DNA from: Ottowia sp.
Lineage (GTDB): Bacteria; Pseudomonadota; Gammaproteobacteria; Burkholderiales; Burkholderiaceae_C
DNA length: 64,000 nt
Assembly (NCBI RefSeq): GCF_016703145.1
Contig: NZ_JADJCO010000003.1
Coordinates: 1,256,001-1,320,000, forward strand
Reading direction: 5' to 3'
Part shown: in pieces, positions 7,401 through 16,915 of the stretch
Position numbering within the stretch: the first letter of the stretch is position 1
How the letters are laid out: every line of letters begins with the position of its first letter
Notes under the pieces: generated by a model
Databases searched by the model: none
What the model was told of the DNA's origin: nothing
What the model saw: only the letters and a program-made list of their open reading frames with translations
Made by a program: the position numbers and the translations under genes

Positions 7401-8357
7401 TCAGACCATGCCGGCCTTGTGCATGATCGCCCGCAGGCTGGCGAACTCGGCCTCGACGAACTTGCCGAACTCGTCGCCCGTCAGCACGGCCGGCGTCCAG
7501 TCGTTCTTCTTCAGCGCTTCCTGCCACGACGCTGACTTGGTGGTGGCCACCAGGGCGTCGATCAGTCCCTTGTGCTGCGCGGGCGTGATGCCGGGGCCGC
7601 CGAACACACCGCGCCAGTTGCCGATCTCGACGTTGATGCCCTGCGCCTTCAGCGTTGGGATGCCGGCCAGCGTCTGCGGCGCGGTGCAGGCGATGGCCTT
7701 CATCTTGCCGGTGTTGATGTACTCGGCGAACTCCGACAGCCCGCTGCCGCCGACGGTGACGTTGCCGCCCAGGATGGCCGCCGTGGCCTCGCCGCCGCCG
7801 CGGAAGGCCACGTAGTTGATCTTGGCCGGGTCCACGCCCACCTCGCGCGCGATCATGGCCGCCGCGATGTGCTCGGTGGCGCCGCGCGAGCCGCCGCCCC
7901 ACTTCACGCTGCCCGGGTCCTTCTTGAGCTGCGCCACCACGTCGGCCATGGTCTTGAGGGGCGAGTTGGCGGGCAGCACGAACACGTTGTACTCGGTCGT
8001 CAGGCGCGCCAGCGGCGTGGCCTGCATCAGGTTCAGCGGCGACTTGCTGGTGATCAGGCCGCCCAGCATCACCGCGCCCATCACCATCAGCTGGTTGGGG
8101 TCGCCCTTGGCGCTCGACAGGAAGGGCGCCAGGCCCAGCGCGCCCGCCGCGCCGCCCTTGTTGTCGTAGGTGACGGTGGCGGCCTGCTTGGCGTCCAGCA
8201 GCGCCTTGCCCAGGGCGCGGCCGGTGGCGTCCCAGCCGCCGCCGGGGTTGGCGGGGATCAGCATCCGCAGGTTGGCGCCCGCCTGCGCCCAGGCATCAGG
8301 CAGGGCGCCCGCGGCGGCGAGGGCGGCGAGGGATTTGAGAAACGTATCGCGGCGCAT
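7401..8357 (-). CDS. tctC: Tripartite tricarboxylate transporter substrate-binding protein (TctC/Bug family)
   Basis: 318 aa. A signal peptide (MRRDTFLKSLAALAAAGALP, ending near DAWAQA, residue 25-26) directs it to the periplasm. The mature part has the Bug fold signatures: 'LRMLIPANPGGGWDATGRALGKAL' (the N-P-G-G-x-x-D-x-x-x-R loop), 'YDNKGGAAGALGL', and 'VKWGGGSRGATEHIAAAMI' at the start of the second domain. It captures a carboxylate for TctAB and heads the tctCBA operon, with a good ribosome site (caggagac) 5-8 bp before its ATG. Confidence 0.92.
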   Translation of the reverse strand: MRRDTFLKSLAALAAAGALPDAWAQAGANLRMLIPANPGGGWDATGRALGKALLDAKQAATVTYDNKGGAAGALGLAPFLSSAKGDPNQLMVMGAVMLGGLITSKSPLNLMQATPLARLTTEYNVFVLPANSPLKTMADVVAQLKKDPGSVKWGGGSRGATEHIAAAMIAREVGVDPAKINYVAFRGGGEATAAILGGNVTVGGSGLSEFAEYINTGKMKAIACTAPQTLAGIPTLKAQGINVEIGNWRGVFGGPGITPAQHKGLIDALVATTKSASWQEALKKNDWTPAVLTGDEFGKFVEAEFASLRAIMHKAGMV

Positions 8358-8474
8358 GGCAGGTCTCCTGAAAAATGGGGAATTCGAAGCCCCGCCATCA
8401 TCGCGCGCGGCGGCGTGGTTGCGCGGGCGGATTCGTCAGGGAAAATACGTAATTCCATCACCACAGACGCCGAC

Positions 8475-8903
8475 ATGGCCGACCCGCTGGAGCGACAACG
8501 CATCGACAAATGGCTGTGGGCCGCGCGCTTCTTCAAGACGCGCGCCCTGGCCGTGGAGCAACTCGACCACGGCCGCGTGCTGGTCAACGGCGCCAGCGCC
8601 AAGCCCGCGCGCGAGGTCAAGCCCGGCGACACGGTGACCGTGCGCCAGGGTGCCGACGTGCGCGAGGTCGTCGTGCTCGCCCTGAGCGCGATGCGCGGCC
8701 CCGCGCCGGTGGCGCAGCGGCTGTACCAGGAGACGCCGCACAGCATCGCCGCGCGCGAGCAGGCCGGCCAGGCGCGCCGCCTGGCGCCCGAACCCGCCCA
8801 CGCCATCGTCCAGGGGCGTCCCACCAAGCGCGACCGCCGCGCCCTCGACCAGCAGCAGCGCGGCGGCTGGGACGACCGGTGGTCGGCGGCGCTGGACGAG
8901 TGA
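8475..8903 (+). CDS. hslR: S4-domain heat-shock RNA-binding protein Hsp15
   Basis: 142 aa from the ATG at 8475. An S4 RNA-binding domain fills residues 8-60 (RIDKWLWAARFFKTRALA … GRVLVNGASAKPAREVKPGDTV), followed by a basic C-terminal tail rich in Arg/Gln (RPTKRDRRALDQQQRGGW), as in E. coli Hsp15, which rescues stalled 50S subunits still carrying nascent tRNA. Length and domain order fit the family. It is divergent from tctC and appears monocistronic. Confidence 0.9.
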   Translation: MADPLERQRIDKWLWAARFFKTRALAVEQLDHGRVLVNGASAKPAREVKPGDTVTVRQGADVREVVVLALSAMRGPAPVAQRLYQETPHSIAAREQAGQARRLAPEPAHAIVQGRPTKRDRRALDQQQRGGWDDRWSAALDE

Positions 8904-8933
8904 GCTGGGGGTCGGCCCTGGGTCGTTCGACAC

Positions 8934-8992
8934 TCAATTTTGATAGCTGGTGGCGCAATACCTATGCGGGCTGGAGCCTGATTTGACTTGAG
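8934..8992 (+). repeat. Dispersed element, copy 2 (hslR / tamB gap)
   Basis: A clear copy: 'TTTTGATAGCTGGTGGCGCAATA', 'CCTATGCGGGCTGGAGCCTGATTT', written here in two pieces. It lies between convergent hslR and tamB. Confidence 0.8.
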
Positions 8993-9028
8993 ATAAGCCC
9001 TGCCGCCGGGTAGATCGCTCACGCGCCC

Positions 9029-12000
9029 TCAGTCGAACGACAGCCGGTAGATCAGGTCCACCGCCGACTGCTCCCCCGCACGCCCGCGCAAGGTCCAGCG
9101 GCGCGACAGCTCGTAGAAGATCAGCAGCGTGCCGCTGGCGCCGGCGATGCTGTGCTCGTAGGCGGCGTACAGCCGGTCGGACAGGCGCTTGCCCAGGGTG
9201 ACGCTGGCGCCGGCCACGGCGCCTTCCGTGCCGCCGGAGAAGCTCAGCTCGTCCAGGCCGAAGTTGGCCGCCAGCCCGCGCCCCTCGCGCCCGCCCAGCA
9301 GGGCCAGCGCGGCCGACTGCAGCATGGCGGCCTCGGCGTCGCTGTCGGGCGCGGGGCGGCCCAGCAGCAGCCAGGCCAGGGTCTGGTTGTCGGGCAGCGC
9401 CGGCTCGGAGTACAGCCGCACGTGCGGTAGCAGCGCCGTGCCCATGACCTGCACGCCCGCGCGCTGGTCGCTGGCGTAATTGGGTCGCAGCGCCACGATG
9501 TCGAGCGCCGGGTTGTCGATGGCGCCGCTGAAGGTGACGTTGCCGCGCTGCACGTTCAGGTTCTGGCCGTAGGCGTGGAACGTGCCGCCCACGGTGCGCA
9601 CCACGCCGGTCAGGCGCGGCGGGGTGCCCACCGGGCCGGCGGCGGCCAGCTGCAGCTCGCCGGCCAGGCGCGTGTCGATGCCCTGGCCGCGCAGGCGGAA
9701 GTCCTCGCCCAGGTCGATCTGCACGCGGGCGTCCACGGTCAGCGGGTCGCCCCGCGCTGCCTGCGCGCCAGCGCGCCGGTCCTGCGCGTCGGCCTGGCGG
9801 CCGGCGGTGCTGGTGGGGCGCGCCACGGCGCCGGGCGCCTGCCTGCCGGCCGCCGCCTGGCCGCCGGCGCCGCGCACGACCACGTCGCTGCCCAGGGTGG
9901 GCGTGCTTTCGTCGGGCAGCTGGATCAGCGCGCGGTCCACGCGCAGGCGCCCATCGGTCTTCACGGCGCGGCCGTCCAGGGCGGCCTGCACGGCGCCGGA
10001 GACGGTCATCTGCCGGTCGGCGTGCACGCTGGCGCGCAGCCGCTCCAGCGTGGCCGACAGGCGCGCCTGGGCGCGGCCGTCGATCCAGCCGGCCTCGCCG
10101 GTGGCGCGCAGCAGGCCGCCTTCGCCCTGGCGGCCGGGGCCGCGCAGGCTGAACTCGTCGATCAGCAGGCGCGTGCCGTTCAGCCGCGCGCGCAGCCGGC
10201 CGCCGCCCAGTTGCAGGCCGTCGACCACCGAGCGCAGCGCCAGCCGGTCGGCGTTCAGGGTGCCGTGCACCAGCGGCGCGCTGCGCGTGCCCGACACCCG
10301 CGCGTCGGCGGCCAGGGTGCCGCGCAGCCGCCAGCCGGGCGGCGCCAGCACCGACCAGGCCGAGATCTGCGGCAGTTGCGCCTGCACCTGCCCCTGCAGC
10401 GGGGCGGTCTCGGGCCAGGTCCAGCGGGTCTGCCCCCCGGCGCCGGCCACCGGGGTCAGCTCGGTGCGCAGCCGCGCGTCCACGGTGCCGGCCTGGGCGC
10501 TGTCCCACTTCAGTTGCAGGTTCAGCGCGCGGCCGTCGCTGGCCAGCGCCAGCCGTGCTTCGCGCAGGCCGGCGGCGACGCGCGACTGCACGCCGGTCTG
10601 CGCGTCGCTGGCCAGCAGGGTCACGTCGCCGCTGGCGCGCGCCAGGCTGGCGTTGACGCGCAGCGCGCGGCCCAGGGCGGCGTCCCACTGGCCGTTGAAG
10701 ACCACGTCGCCGGTCAGGCCGGCCTCGGCCAGCGCCGGGCCGCCCAGGCGCTCGGCCCATTGCAGCGGCAGGCCGGTGATGCGGCCGGTGGTGGTCAGCT
10801 CGCCGCCGCGCCAGCGCGCCGGGCCCCAGGCGACGAGCGCCTGCGCGGCCGGGGCGGGCGAGGTGACGGCGATCTCGCCCGCGCCGGCCTCGAACTGGCC
10901 GCCCTGCGCGGGCGACCAGCTGAGCGGCACCGTGCCCCGGCTGGCGATCTGCCAGCGGCCTTCGCCCAGCAGCGGGTCGCGCACGCCGGCCTGCAGCCGG
11001 CCGATCTGCGCGCGCCAGCCCGAGTCGGCCAGCGCGGCCTGCGGCGTGGTGCGCCCGCCGCTGGCGGCGAGCCGCAGCTCGAGCTGGCGCTCGCCCTGGC
11101 CGACGCTGCCGCTGGCCTCCAGGCGGGCCTGCGCCAGCTTGCCGTCCAGGCTCACGTCCACGCTGCGGGCCTGGATCGGCGGCGTGCTTTCATCCGCGCC
11201 GGGCAGCCGCAGATCGAGGCTGGGCACCGCCAGGCGCGCCTGCAGCGCCGGGTCGCGCCAGCCGCCGCGCCAGCGGGCGTCGAGCGTGGCGCGGCCGCGG
11301 GCGCGCGCGCCGTCCAGCGCGGCGGCGGCGCCGGGCAGCTTGCGTGCCCAGGCCAGCGTGCGCGCGGCGTCGTCGATGCGGGCGCGCAAGGTGCCGGCGC
11401 CGCGGTCGGGCTGGGCCTCGCCCTGGATCACCCAGCTCGTGCCGGGGGCGGTCAGCGTCAGGTCGGCGCTGCCGCCGGGCGCGGCGGGGCGCACCTGGGC
11501 GCTGCCCGCCAACTGAGCCTCGTCGGTGCGCACGCGCAGGCGGCTCAGCGCCAGCACGCCGTCGGCCCAGCGGCCGGTGGCCGCCAGGTCGCGCAGGCGC
11601 AGGGCGCGCAGATCACGCGCCAGCGCGTCGGCGGCGGATTCGCCCGCGCGGGCCGGCGCGGCGGCCCGCTGCGCGCGCGCCTGCAGCGCGGCGTCGAAGC
11701 CGATGGTGGCGCCCTGGCCGGACACGGTGGCCGTGCCGTCGAGCGGGAAGGCCGCCATCTGCGTGTGCAGGCGGGCGGGGTTGACGCCTTCGACGCGGGC
11801 GTCGATGCGCCAGTCCTCGCCGGGGCTCGCCACGGCCGGCGCCGAGGCATGGGGCGAAGGCGGCGCGGCCCAGTGGCCGCTGGCCTGCAGCGTGCCGCCG
11901 CCCACCTGCGCGCGCAGCGCGCGCACGTCGGCCACGCCGCCGGTCCAGCGCAGGTCGGCCTGTAGGCGGTCCAGCGGTAGCCGGCGCTGGTCCCAGGGAC

Positions 12001-13138
12001 CGGGGGCGCCGTTGGCGATGTCGGCCTGGACCGTCCAGCCGGGTGCGCCGCCGGCGGGCAGGGGTTGCAGGTCGAGCTGGCCGTTCAGGTGGGTGTGGGG
12101 GGCCTCGGCCCACAGGGCGCCGACGTCGAGGGCGCGCAGGCGCGCGTGCGCCTCGGGCAGCGGCTGCGCGGCCCAGGGCGTGAGGCGGGCGGTGGCGTGG
12201 GCGGCGGGCACCTCGGCGCCGCCGGCGGCGGACGCGGGCTCGGCGGGCGGCGCGAAGGCTTCGCCGGGCGCGGGCAGCGCGGGGACGGCCGGGGCGGGGG
12301 CCGAGGCGCCGGGCTGCGCCGGCACGGCCCGCAGGTCGGCCTGCGCGCGCATCTCGGTCAGCGGACCGTGCAGGCGGGCCTGCAGGGTGAGCGGCACCGG
12401 CGCGCTGGCGCCGGGCACGGGCGCGGCCAGGGCGCCGGCCAGGGCCACGTCCACGCCGATCGGGGCGCGCGCGGTGATGGCGGCGCGCGCGCGATAGTCG
12501 CCCCCTTCGACGCGGGCGCGGTCCAGCTCCAGCAGGTGCTGGCGGCCGTCGTCGGCGAAGCGGCCGGCGGCGTCCTGCAGGGCGTAGGCGGGCGGGCCGG
12601 CCCAGCGCAGCTCGCCCACGGCCAGCGCGCGCACGTCGATGCGCAACGGCAGGGCCAGCGATGCCGGCGGGCCGGCGGAGGGTTCGCCCTTGGTGCTTTG
12701 GTCGTCGATCAGGATGCGCCGCGCGGCCAGGCGGTCGATGCGCAGCGTGCGCGAGAGCAGGGCCAGGGGCGTCCACTGGATCTCGGCGTCCTGCACCTCC
12801 ACGCGCAGGCCGCCCTGTTCCCACACCAGGCGGCCGACCTTGCCGCTGCTGCGCAGGTTGCCCTGCACTTCCTCGGTGACCAGCGGCTGCTTCGCGCCGG
12901 CCCAGCGCAGGGCGGTGGCCAGCGAGCCGTCGGTGCCGGCCCAGAGCCACAGCCCGCCGGCGGCCAGCGCCAGTAGCGCGAGCAGGCCGGCCAGCGTCCA
13001 GCCGGCGGCGCGCAGAGCGCGGCGGCGCGGTGGGGTAGGTTTAAGATCGAATTGGCCTTCAGCCAGCGTGGATATTGCGCTGACAGCTATCGAAGAAGTA
13101 GCATCCGGCGCGGGCGCCGAAGATCCTGCCGTGCTCAT
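9029..13138 (-). CDS. tamB: Translocation and assembly module protein TamB
   Basis: 1369 aa from the ATG at 13138. A single N-terminal membrane anchor (about residues 42-63, 'WTLAGLLALLALAAGGLWLW') is followed by a very long region of short amphipathic strands (A-x-x-L-x-G/A-x-x-R repeats) and a C-terminal TamB/DUF490 domain (about the last 350 residues, containing 'GNVTFSGAIDNPALDIVALR' and 'PEPALPDNQTLAWLLLGR'-like text, ending '…DLIYRLSFD' with a terminal aromatic). TamB spans the periplasm with TamA, carrying lipids or proteins to the outer membrane. It overlaps the tamA stop (TGATG). Oddly, residues about 10-34 are encoded by a copy of the dispersed repeat. Confidence 0.92.
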   Translation of the reverse strand: MSTAGSSAPAPDATSSIAVSAISTLAEGQFDLKPTPPRRRALRAAGWTLAGLLALLALAAGGLWLWAGTDGSLATALRWAGAKQPLVTEEVQGNLRSSGKVGRLVWEQGGLRVEVQDAEIQWTPLALLSRTLRIDRLAARRILIDDQSTKGEPSAGPPASLALPLRIDVRALAVGELRWAGPPAYALQDAAGRFADDGRQHLLELDRARVEGGDYRARAAITARAPIGVDVALAGALAAPVPGASAPVPLTLQARLHGPLTEMRAQADLRAVPAQPGASAPAPAVPALPAPGEAFAPPAEPASAAGGAEVPAAHATARLTPWAAQPLPEAHARLRALDVGALWAEAPHTHLNGQLDLQPLPAGGAPGWTVQADIANGAPGPWDQRRLPLDRLQADLRWTGGVADVRALRAQVGGGTLQASGHWAAPPSPHASAPAVASPGEDWRIDARVEGVNPARLHTQMAAFPLDGTATVSGQGATIGFDAALQARAQRAAAPARAGESAADALARDLRALRLRDLAATGRWADGVLALSRLRVRTDEAQLAGSAQVRPAAPGGSADLTLTAPGTSWVIQGEAQPDRGAGTLRARIDDAARTLAWARKLPGAAAALDGARARGRATLDARWRGGWRDPALQARLAVPSLDLRLPGADESTPPIQARSVDVSLDGKLAQARLEASGSVGQGERQLELRLAASGGRTTPQAALADSGWRAQIGRLQAGVRDPLLGEGRWQIASRGTVPLSWSPAQGGQFEAGAGEIAVTSPAPAAQALVAWGPARWRGGELTTTGRITGLPLQWAERLGGPALAEAGLTGDVVFNGQWDAALGRALRVNASLARASGDVTLLASDAQTGVQSRVAAGLREARLALASDGRALNLQLKWDSAQAGTVDARLRTELTPVAGAGGQTRWTWPETAPLQGQVQAQLPQISAWSVLAPPGWRLRGTLAADARVSGTRSAPLVHGTLNADRLALRSVVDGLQLGGGRLRARLNGTRLLIDEFSLRGPGRQGEGGLLRATGEAGWIDGRAQARLSATLERLRASVHADRQMTVSGAVQAALDGRAVKTDGRLRVDRALIQLPDESTPTLGSDVVVRGAGGQAAAGRQAPGAVARPTSTAGRQADAQDRRAGAQAARGDPLTVDARVQIDLGEDFRLRGQGIDTRLAGELQLAAAGPVGTPPRLTGVVRTVGGTFHAYGQNLNVQRGNVTFSGAIDNPALDIVALRPNYASDQRAGVQVMGTALLPHVRLYSEPALPDNQTLAWLLLGRPAPDSDAEAAMLQSAALALLGGREGRGLAANFGLDELSFSGGTEGAVAGASVTLGKRLSDRLYAAYEHSIAGASGTLLIFYELSRRWTLRGRAGEQSAVDLIYRLSFD
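13038..13112 (-). repeat. Dispersed element, copy 3, inside tamB
   Basis: On the minus strand the segment reads 'gatagctgtcagcgcaatat' followed by 'ccacgctggctgaaggcc', matching the core of the intergenic copies. It lies in frame near the 5' end of tamB and encodes the polar stretch before the membrane anchor. Confidence 0.65.
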
Positions 13139-15030
13139 CAGAAGACGAATCCCACGTTCATGTGCAGCCGCAGCCGCTTGGACTTCAGCCCGTAGGCGAT
13201 GTCGAGCTGCATCGGCCCCACGGGCGTGATCAGCCGCACACCGGTGCCCACGCCCCAGTGCGCGCGCAGGTCGCTGGCGCGGTTGGCGACGCCGCCCACG
13301 TCGATGAACAGCGTGTGCTCCAGCAGGCCGGGAAAGCGCTCCCGCAGGACCGGGCGCTGCCACTCGACGCTGCCGGCGGCCATGTAGCGGCCGGGGCCGA
13401 CCACGTCGCCGCCCAGCGGGATGCCGATGCTGCGGTAGCCGTAGCCGCGCACCGTGGTGTCGCCGCCGGTGCGGAACAGGTAGGACAGGGGCAGGCGCGC
13501 GCGCTTGTCGGCCAGCACGGCGCCGGCCTCGGTGCGCAGCGCCAGCCGGCTGCCGCCGTCGCCCACGGGCACGATGCCCAGCCAGCGGCCGGTCAGGCGG
13601 GCGAAGGGCTTGCGCTCGCCCGCGGTGGTCACGCCCGCGCCGACCTCGCCGCTCAGCCCGTAGCCGCGCGAGGGCACGGGCAAGCGGTCGAAGTAGCGGC
13701 CCGTCCACGCGTAGTTGGCGCTGACGGCGGCGCCATCGCCGATCAGCGCGTCGGGCGCGGCGCGCGCGCCCGAGCCGGTGACGCGGGCGTGGTCGTACTG
13801 CAGGTAGAAGTGGCGGTCGTAGCGCTCCTCGGTCTTGGCGATGCCGGCGCGCAGGGTCTTGGACGTGGTGTTGAGCGCGCCGTCGTCCTGCCGCATGTAG
13901 CGCGCCAGGCCGGCCCAGCGCCAGCCGCGCGCGTCGGGCAGCGAGGTCAGTTCGGTCTGCAGCAGGGGCGCTTTCTGGTCCAGGTGCAGCTTGGTGTCGG
14001 CGCGCCAGGAGGTGCCGAAGACGGTGTTGTCGCGGTGCTCCAGCGACACGCGCGCGCCGCCGTCGGTGCTGTAGCCCAGGCCGAGCTGTACCTTGTGCCG
14101 CTTGGCCTCGGTGACGGTGTAGCTGACGGGCGCGGCGGCGGGGTCGCCCTCGGGGTCGATGCTGATGTAGGCCGAGTCGTAGTAGCCGCTGCCGGCCAGG
14201 CGCTGCTGCGCGTCGACCAGCTTCTTCTGGTCGTAGACGTCGCCGGGCTTGAGCCAGGACAGGCGCTCGGCCAGCTCCGGCGGGTAGCGCTTCGCCCCTT
14301 GCACGGTGGCGGGGCCCAGGCGGTACAGCGGCCCCGAGTCGAGCCGCACGCCCAGCCTGGCCTGTGCCTGGGGGGCGTCCACGTCGGCGAGGCTGTGGCC
14401 GACCTTGCCGCGCGGGTAGCGACGCTTCACCAGTTGGCGCAGCGCGCCGGTCTTGGCGCCGGACCAGCGGTCCTGCGTGAAGCGGCGGCCTTCGGGCAGG
14501 CCCCAGTTCTCCACGATGGCCTCGCGCTGCGCCACGGCGCCGGGGTCGGCGGACTGGGCGATGTCGCCCTCGAAGCCGATGTCCACCGCCGCGATGGTGG
14601 TCGCCGGGCCGGGCTCGATGGCGATGACCACGGTGGGCCGCGCGCCGGGCGCGCCATCGCGGCGCAGTGTCACCTGGGGCGTGAAGTAGCCCTCGGTGCC
14701 CAGCAGGTTGCGCACGTCGCGCTCGGCCAGGGCCAGCAGGCGCGCCAGCTCGGCCTCGTCGAGGTCGGCGACGGCGCGGTAGCGCTGCAGCTCGTTGTGG
14801 CGCTCGATGAGGTGGCGCAGGTCGTCATCCTCGGCCTCAATGCGGATGTCGAAGGCGGCGGCTTGGGGCGCGGCGCCCGTCGGCGTGGTCTGGCTGCGCT
14901 CCGGCACTGGTGGGCGGGACGACGCCTCGTCGCCAGAGGTGCGGAGAATCGCGCAGCCGGGCAGGGCCAGCACCAGGGCCAGCGTCAAGGCGGCGCGCCA
15001 GCGCGCGGGGAAAACGGTCGAACAGGTCAC
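13138..15030 (-). CDS. tamA: Outer-membrane translocation protein TamA (BamA/Omp85 family)
   Basis: 630 aa. A signal peptide ends with a lipobox-like LPGC (cysteine about residue 26), then POTRA repeats (about 55-320, including 'GYFTPQVTLRRDG', 'GPLYRLGPATVQGAKRYPPE') and a C-terminal Omp85 barrel (about 330-630) with the conserved 'GGDTTVRGYGYRSIG' loop, the R-G-Y signature inside the barrel, and a C-terminal 'LHMNVGFVF' ending in Phe, the outer-membrane insertion signal. TamA forms the outer-membrane half of the TAM complex with TamB, encoded immediately downstream with a one-base stop/start overlap. A lipid-modified TamA is an inference from the lipobox only. Confidence 0.93.
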   Translation of the reverse strand: MTCSTVFPARWRAALTLALVLALPGCAILRTSGDEASSRPPVPERSQTTPTGAAPQAAAFDIRIEAEDDDLRHLIERHNELQRYRAVADLDEAELARLLALAERDVRNLLGTEGYFTPQVTLRRDGAPGARPTVVIAIEPGPATTIAAVDIGFEGDIAQSADPGAVAQREAIVENWGLPEGRRFTQDRWSGAKTGALRQLVKRRYPRGKVGHSLADVDAPQAQARLGVRLDSGPLYRLGPATVQGAKRYPPELAERLSWLKPGDVYDQKKLVDAQQRLAGSGYYDSAYISIDPEGDPAAAPVSYTVTEAKRHKVQLGLGYSTDGGARVSLEHRDNTVFGTSWRADTKLHLDQKAPLLQTELTSLPDARGWRWAGLARYMRQDDGALNTTSKTLRAGIAKTEERYDRHFYLQYDHARVTGSGARAAPDALIGDGAAVSANYAWTGRYFDRLPVPSRGYGLSGEVGAGVTTAGERKPFARLTGRWLGIVPVGDGGSRLALRTEAGAVLADKRARLPLSYLFRTGGDTTVRGYGYRSIGIPLGGDVVGPGRYMAAGSVEWQRPVLRERFPGLLEHTLFIDVGGVANRASDLRAHWGVGTGVRLITPVGPMQLDIAYGLKSKRLRLHMNVGFVF

Positions 15031-15156
15031 CGGGGCAGTTTATGCGGTGCCCGTGTCGGACAAGGCCGCAATTACGCCTGGGCACATCCGGGCCGGTGGC
15101 GCCGTTCTTGACCTGATTGCAGGCGAGTGAAAACGCGGCGGCGGACAATGCGGCGC

Positions 15157-15714
15157 ATGTCCAAGGTCAGCGCGTCCATCCCCGGCTTCAGCGCCCCGGC
15201 GGTTGGCTTCGAGCAGCCTTTCGAGATGCTCGAAGCCTGCCACGACCGCGTGCGGCGCAGCCTGGCGCTGCTGCGGCGCATCGTCGATCACGTCGATGCG
15301 CATGGTCACGACGCCGCCTCGCGCAGCGCCGTCGCCGACGTATTGCGCTACTTCGACCTCGCCGGCCCGCACCACCACGAGGACGAGGAGCGGCACGTCT
15401 TTCCGCCGCTGCAGGCGCACGCCGACGCGCGGTTGCGCGAGGCCGTGGCGCGGCTGCGCGCCGACCACGTGCGCATGAACGCCCTGTGGGCGCGGCTGCG
15501 GCAAGCGCTGCTGGCCTGGCAGGGCGACGCGCCGCCGCCCATCGGCGCCGGGGAGCGCGCGCTGGTCGATGCCTTCGTGGCCGCCTACGAGAGCCACATG
15601 GCACTGGAGGAATCGGTCGCCTACCCGGCGGCGCGGCCGTTGTTCGGCGACGGCGAACTGCAGCGGATTGGGGATGAAATGGCGTCCCGACGCAGGCAGG
15701 ACACGCGCCGGTAG
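15157..15714 (+). CDS. Hemerythrin-domain protein
   Basis: About 185 aa from ATG 15157 (MSKVSASIPGF); earlier in-frame starts at 15127 and 15148 only add Arg-rich residues. The four-helix hemerythrin pattern is visible: 'FEMLEACHDRVRRSLALL', 'YFDLAGPHHHEDEERHVFPPL', 'LRADHVRMNALWARL', and 'ESHMALEESVAYPAAR', supplying His and Glu ligands for a di-iron site. Such cytoplasmic proteins bind O2 or NO or protect iron centres. It is transcribed away from tamA with a gap of about 125 bp and converges on the VWA gene (3 bp apart). Confidence 0.85.
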   Translation: MSKVSASIPGFSAPAVGFEQPFEMLEACHDRVRRSLALLRRIVDHVDAHGHDAASRSAVADVLRYFDLAGPHHHEDEERHVFPPLQAHADARLREAVARLRADHVRMNALWARLRQALLAWQGDAPPPIGAGERALVDAFVAAYESHMALEESVAYPAARPLFGDGELQRIGDEMASRRRQDTRR

Positions 15715-15717
15715 CTC

Positions 15718-16905
15718 TTATTTCGAGAGCGTCCGCATCGCTTCCTCCAGCCCCTTGAGGGTCAGCGGGAACATGCGGTGGCCCATGAGCTGCTGGATGA
15801 CGGCGATGCTCTGGCGGTACTGCCACACGCCTTGCGGCTCGGGGTTGATCCACGCGAACTTGGGGAAGGCGTGCGTCAGGCGCTGCAGCCATTCGGCGCC
15901 CGGCTCCTCGTTGTTGTATTCGACACTGCCGCCGGGCTGCAGGATCTCGTAGGGGCTCATGGTGGCGTCGCCCACGAAGATCAGCTTGTAGTCCTTGTTG
16001 TACTTGCGGATGATGTCCCAGGTCGGGAACTTCTCGGCAAAGCGGCGGCGGTTGTTCTTCCACATGAAGTCGTACACGCAGTTGTGGAAGTAGTAGAACT
16101 CCAGGTGCTTCAGCTCGGCCTTGACGGCGCTGAACAGCTCCTCGACGCGCTGGATGTGTTCGTCCATGGTGCCGCCCACATCCATCAGCAGCAGCACCTT
16201 CACGTTGTTGTGGCGCTCGGGCACCATCCTGATGTCCAGCCAGCCGGCGTTGGCGGCGGTGGATCGGATGGTGTCGGGCAGATCCAGCTCCAGGTCGTGC
16301 CCCTCGCGCGCGAACTTGCGCAGGCGCCGCAGCGCGACCTTGATGTTGCGCGTGCCCAGCTCCTGCGAGTCGTCGTAGTCCTTGTAGGCGCGCTGGTCCC
16401 ACACCTTCACGGCGCTCTTGTTCTTGCCGGCGCCGCCGATGCGGATGCCCTGCGGGTTGTAGCCGCCGTGGCCGAACGGGCTGGTGCCGCCGGTGCCGAT
16501 CCACTTGTTGCCGCCTTCGTGGCGCTCCTTCTGCTCTTCCAGGCGTTTCTTGAGCGTTTCCATCAGCTCGTCCCAGCCCATCTTCTCGATGGCGGCCTTC
16601 TGCTCGGGCGTCAGCTCTTTCTCGAGCACCTTGCGCAGCCAGTCGGCGGGGATTTCCTTGGTGAAGTCGGTCAGCATCTCGACGCCCTTGAAGTAGGCGG
16701 CGAAGGCGCGGTCGAACTTGTCGAAGTGCTTCTCGTCCTTGACCAGCGTGGTGCGGGCCAGGTAATAGAAGTCGTCGATCGAGCAGGCGTCGGGCTGGCT
16801 CGGGCCGACCACGTGGGCCTGCAGCGCCTCCAGCAGCGTCAGGAACTCCTTGACCGAGACCGGCAGCTTGGCGGCGCGCAGGGTATAGAAGAAATCGATG
16901 AGCAT
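15718..16905 (-). CDS. VWA-domain protein, CoxE-like
   Basis: 395 aa from MLIDFFYTLRAAKLPVSV (ATG 16905), the usual start of this family. An N-terminal helical domain is followed by a VWA domain with the metal-site motif 'LLLMDVGGTMDEHIQ' (Asp-x-Gly-Gly-Thr rather than the classical Asp-x-Ser-x-Ser), 'YYFHNCVYDFMW', and 'IFVGDATMSPYEI' with the conserved Asp. CoxE-like proteins act with MoxR AAA ATPases to insert or remodel metal cofactors or complexes. It is the last gene of a minus-strand cluster with the MoxR ATPase, with only the GNAT gene between. Confidence 0.85.
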   Translation of the reverse strand: MLIDFFYTLRAAKLPVSVKEFLTLLEALQAHVVGPSQPDACSIDDFYYLARTTLVKDEKHFDKFDRAFAAYFKGVEMLTDFTKEIPADWLRKVLEKELTPEQKAAIEKMGWDELMETLKKRLEEQKERHEGGNKWIGTGGTSPFGHGGYNPQGIRIGGAGKNKSAVKVWDQRAYKDYDDSQELGTRNIKVALRRLRKFAREGHDLELDLPDTIRSTAANAGWLDIRMVPERHNNVKVLLLMDVGGTMDEHIQRVEELFSAVKAELKHLEFYYFHNCVYDFMWKNNRRRFAEKFPTWDIIRKYNKDYKLIFVGDATMSPYEILQPGGSVEYNNEEPGAEWLQRLTHAFPKFAWINPEPQGVWQYRQSIAVIQQLMGHRMFPLTLKGLEEAMRTLSK

Positions 16906-16915
16906 GGCGGCAATC

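Noticed and set aside
7342..7815. Plus-strand ORF opposite tctC
   Set aside because: Antisense to an unambiguous Bug protein; part of it runs through a dispersed repeat.
9575..11965. Long plus-strand open frame opposite tamB (796 codons), and others at 13162-15111
   Set aside because: They are antisense shadows of GC-rich tamB/tamA codons, with extreme Ala/Gly/Arg/Gln content and no family motif.
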